Of a DNA stretch of 20,451 nt, positions 19,467-20,451 are shown one piece after another (position 1 is the first letter of the stretch; each line of letters starts with the position of its first letter). Source of the DNA: a virus; the IMG/VR virus record IMGVR_UViG_3300032665_002789, positions 1 through 20,451 of that record. The stretch is one strand, 5' to 3'. Both the position numbers and the translations under genes were made by a program. The notes beneath the pieces are model-generated. The model did no database searches. It saw only the letters and a program-made list of their open reading frames with translations, and was not told where the DNA came from.

Positions 19467-20451
19467 TTAGTTTTTAAAATGTTCTACCCATGTTTTGCGT
19501 GTTTCATCTGTATATGATGTCAACATAAGTTGATTAAGCGCAACATTCATTTTTGAAAATTTCCAAGTTCGATGAAGTTTGCGATAAATGTCTTCACTGC
19601 TTGTTGGATTGGCCGAAAACCATTCAACACTCCACGGAATTTCAGTACTACTTACAACAGGGACACCTTGACTTATGTGATCTGCACCCACTATATTGAA
19701 TGTTTCTGAAAAACTAACTTGCATTCCTATATCCATTTCCCTACACAATTTAAGAAATTCATCGCGTGGTCGCCACTGATGGTTTATCAACTCATGCCCT
19801 TTGTCTGCCATTTGTTGAAAAAGACCTTTTAGGTTATTCAAAACTGGCTCGCCTTTCATTTCAATACGTCCAGAATTAATATGAAAACGTAGTTTTTTGT
19901 CCAAAGAGTTGGCAAATTTTATTGCCGAAAGAGCTTGCACAAGGTGATTTTTTAATGGACGAATGGCACCGAAACAAGAAACGTTAATATAATCTGATTC
20001 CACTAAATTTTTTCTATTATCGTATTCCTGTGGATAGAAGTTAGGCATATAGATAACACGCTTATTTGTCTCGGCATCAGTCCAATTATACATATGCTGC
20101 AAATAAAATCTTGTTTCTTTTAACATACGCGGAGCATTGACGCCTATAATGATATTTGGAAAACGCACGTAATCGGCGATCCAATCTATAGCTATGCCTT
20201 CGCTTGCAATGAACGGCATTTCACTATGCAAGCGTATTATCCATGTTACAGAAGGGTGAAGTTTGGATAAAATTAAGAATTTTGTAGGAACGACCCATAA
20301 CGCTTCAACTATTACATGTGTAGGCCTAAAAAGGGTAACTTCTCTGTCAATAGAATTATTATCTGGCACAACTACCAATTTACTTTCTACATTTGCTGTT
20401 TGCAGCATTTCGTTCATAAAATTTGCACTGTTGAAAAGTCCTGTACTTAAG
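19467..20451 (-). CDS. GT-B glycosyltransferase (GT4-like), start outside window
   Basis: The frame is open to the window edge; 11 codons lie upstream of the first ATG (20417), reading LSTGLFNSANF, which fits the N-terminal Rossmann half of a GT-B enzyme. The true start is therefore beyond the window. The C-terminal half has the GT4 signature: ISCFGAIRPLKNHLVQALSAIKF opens the second domain, and MDIGMQVSFSETFNIVGADHISQGVPVVSS is the donor-binding region with the conserved E-x-F-x-x-x-x-x-E-like arrangement (Glu in SETF). The second Glu is replaced by Asp or another residue, so the motif is not canonical. The donor and acceptor are unknown. It is the third glycosyltransferase in the window. 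Confidence 0.85.
   Translation of the reverse strand, partial: LSTGLFNSANFMNEMLQTANVESKLVVVPDNNSIDREVTLFRPTHVIVEALWVVPTKFLILSKLHPSVTWIIRLHSEMPFIASEGIAIDWIADYVRFPNIIIGVNAPRMLKETRFYLQHMYNWTDAETNKRVIYMPNFYPQEYDNRKNLVESDYINVSCFGAIRPLKNHLVQALSAIKFANSLDKKLRFHINSGRIEMKGEPVLNNLKGLFQQMADKGHELINHQWRPRDEFLKLCREMDIGMQVSFSETFNIVGADHISQGVPVVSSTEIPWSVEWFSANPTSSEDIYRKLHRTWKFSKMNVALNQLMLTSYTDETRKTWVEHFKN

Noticed and set aside
1-20451. CRISPR arrays, insertion sequences or integrase/attachment sites
   Set aside because: No regularly spaced direct repeats, transposase motifs or integrase motifs were seen. The only mobile element is the intein/endonuclease cassette.

Overview
The window looks like a piece of a large, AT-rich tailed-phage genome of the T4-like type, probably infecting an alphaproteobacterium. 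The T4-like reading rests on a type II topoisomerase encoded as a phage-style large (gp39-like) and medium (gp52-like) subunit pair, on TATAAATA late-type promoter motifs, on tightly packed small genes with ATGA overlaps, and on scattered glycosyltransferases, radical SAM enzymes and a cell-wall hydrolase. The alphaproteobacterial host is inferred from a circularly permuted (two-piece) tmRNA and from small phasin-like and DUF3563-like genes. No capsid, portal, terminase or polymerase gene is present, so the phage assignment is an inference.

Layout, left to right. (1) 1-4138, minus strand: a cell-wall hydrolase of the SleB type, a probable virion protein with two flagellin IN-like repeats, an S-adenosylmethionine decarboxylase-like proenzyme, a membrane/coiled-coil protein and the N-terminal third of ClpX, which runs off the left edge. 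The last three are coupled by ATGA overlaps. (2) 4139-7066, plus strand: a short gene that appears frameshifted, a radical SAM enzyme, an Smr-domain protein, a DUF3563-like protein and a phasin-like protein, closed by a strong bidirectional terminator. (3) 7067-9003, minus: a small unknown gene, a glycosyltransferase and a second radical SAM enzyme whose C-terminus seems cut by a TGA. (4) 9057-9694, plus: a lipoprotein and a small partner behind a perfect TATAAATA. (5) 9697-18517, minus: an unknown protein, a GT2 glycosyltransferase, TilS, a Nudix hydrolase, topoisomerase medium subunit, two unknown proteins, the fractured topoisomerase large subunit and a small unknown protein. (6) 18541-18805: a tmRNA gene with its own promoter. 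(7) 18883-20451, minus: a secreted Ala/Pro/Lys-rich protein, a small unknown protein and a GT-B glycosyltransferase that runs off the right edge.

Two things stand out. First, the topoisomerase large-subunit gene is broken in its TOPRIM motif (EGD|SA) into two genes that carry the halves of a split intein, with a free-standing PD-(D/E)XK-type homing endonuclease gene between them. The mature subunit should form by protein trans-splicing. The N-intein half also carries what looks like a tandem duplication of its block-B module. Second, the phage encodes a permuted tmRNA whose tag reads ANDNNVAFEDVRLAA, ending in the LAA signal recognised by ClpX, together with its own ClpX and an Smr-domain protein. 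Smr proteins of the SmrB type cut mRNA at collided ribosomes. The three could form a phage-borne ribosome-rescue and tagged-protein-degradation set, or a way of redirecting the host's set. That link is inference.
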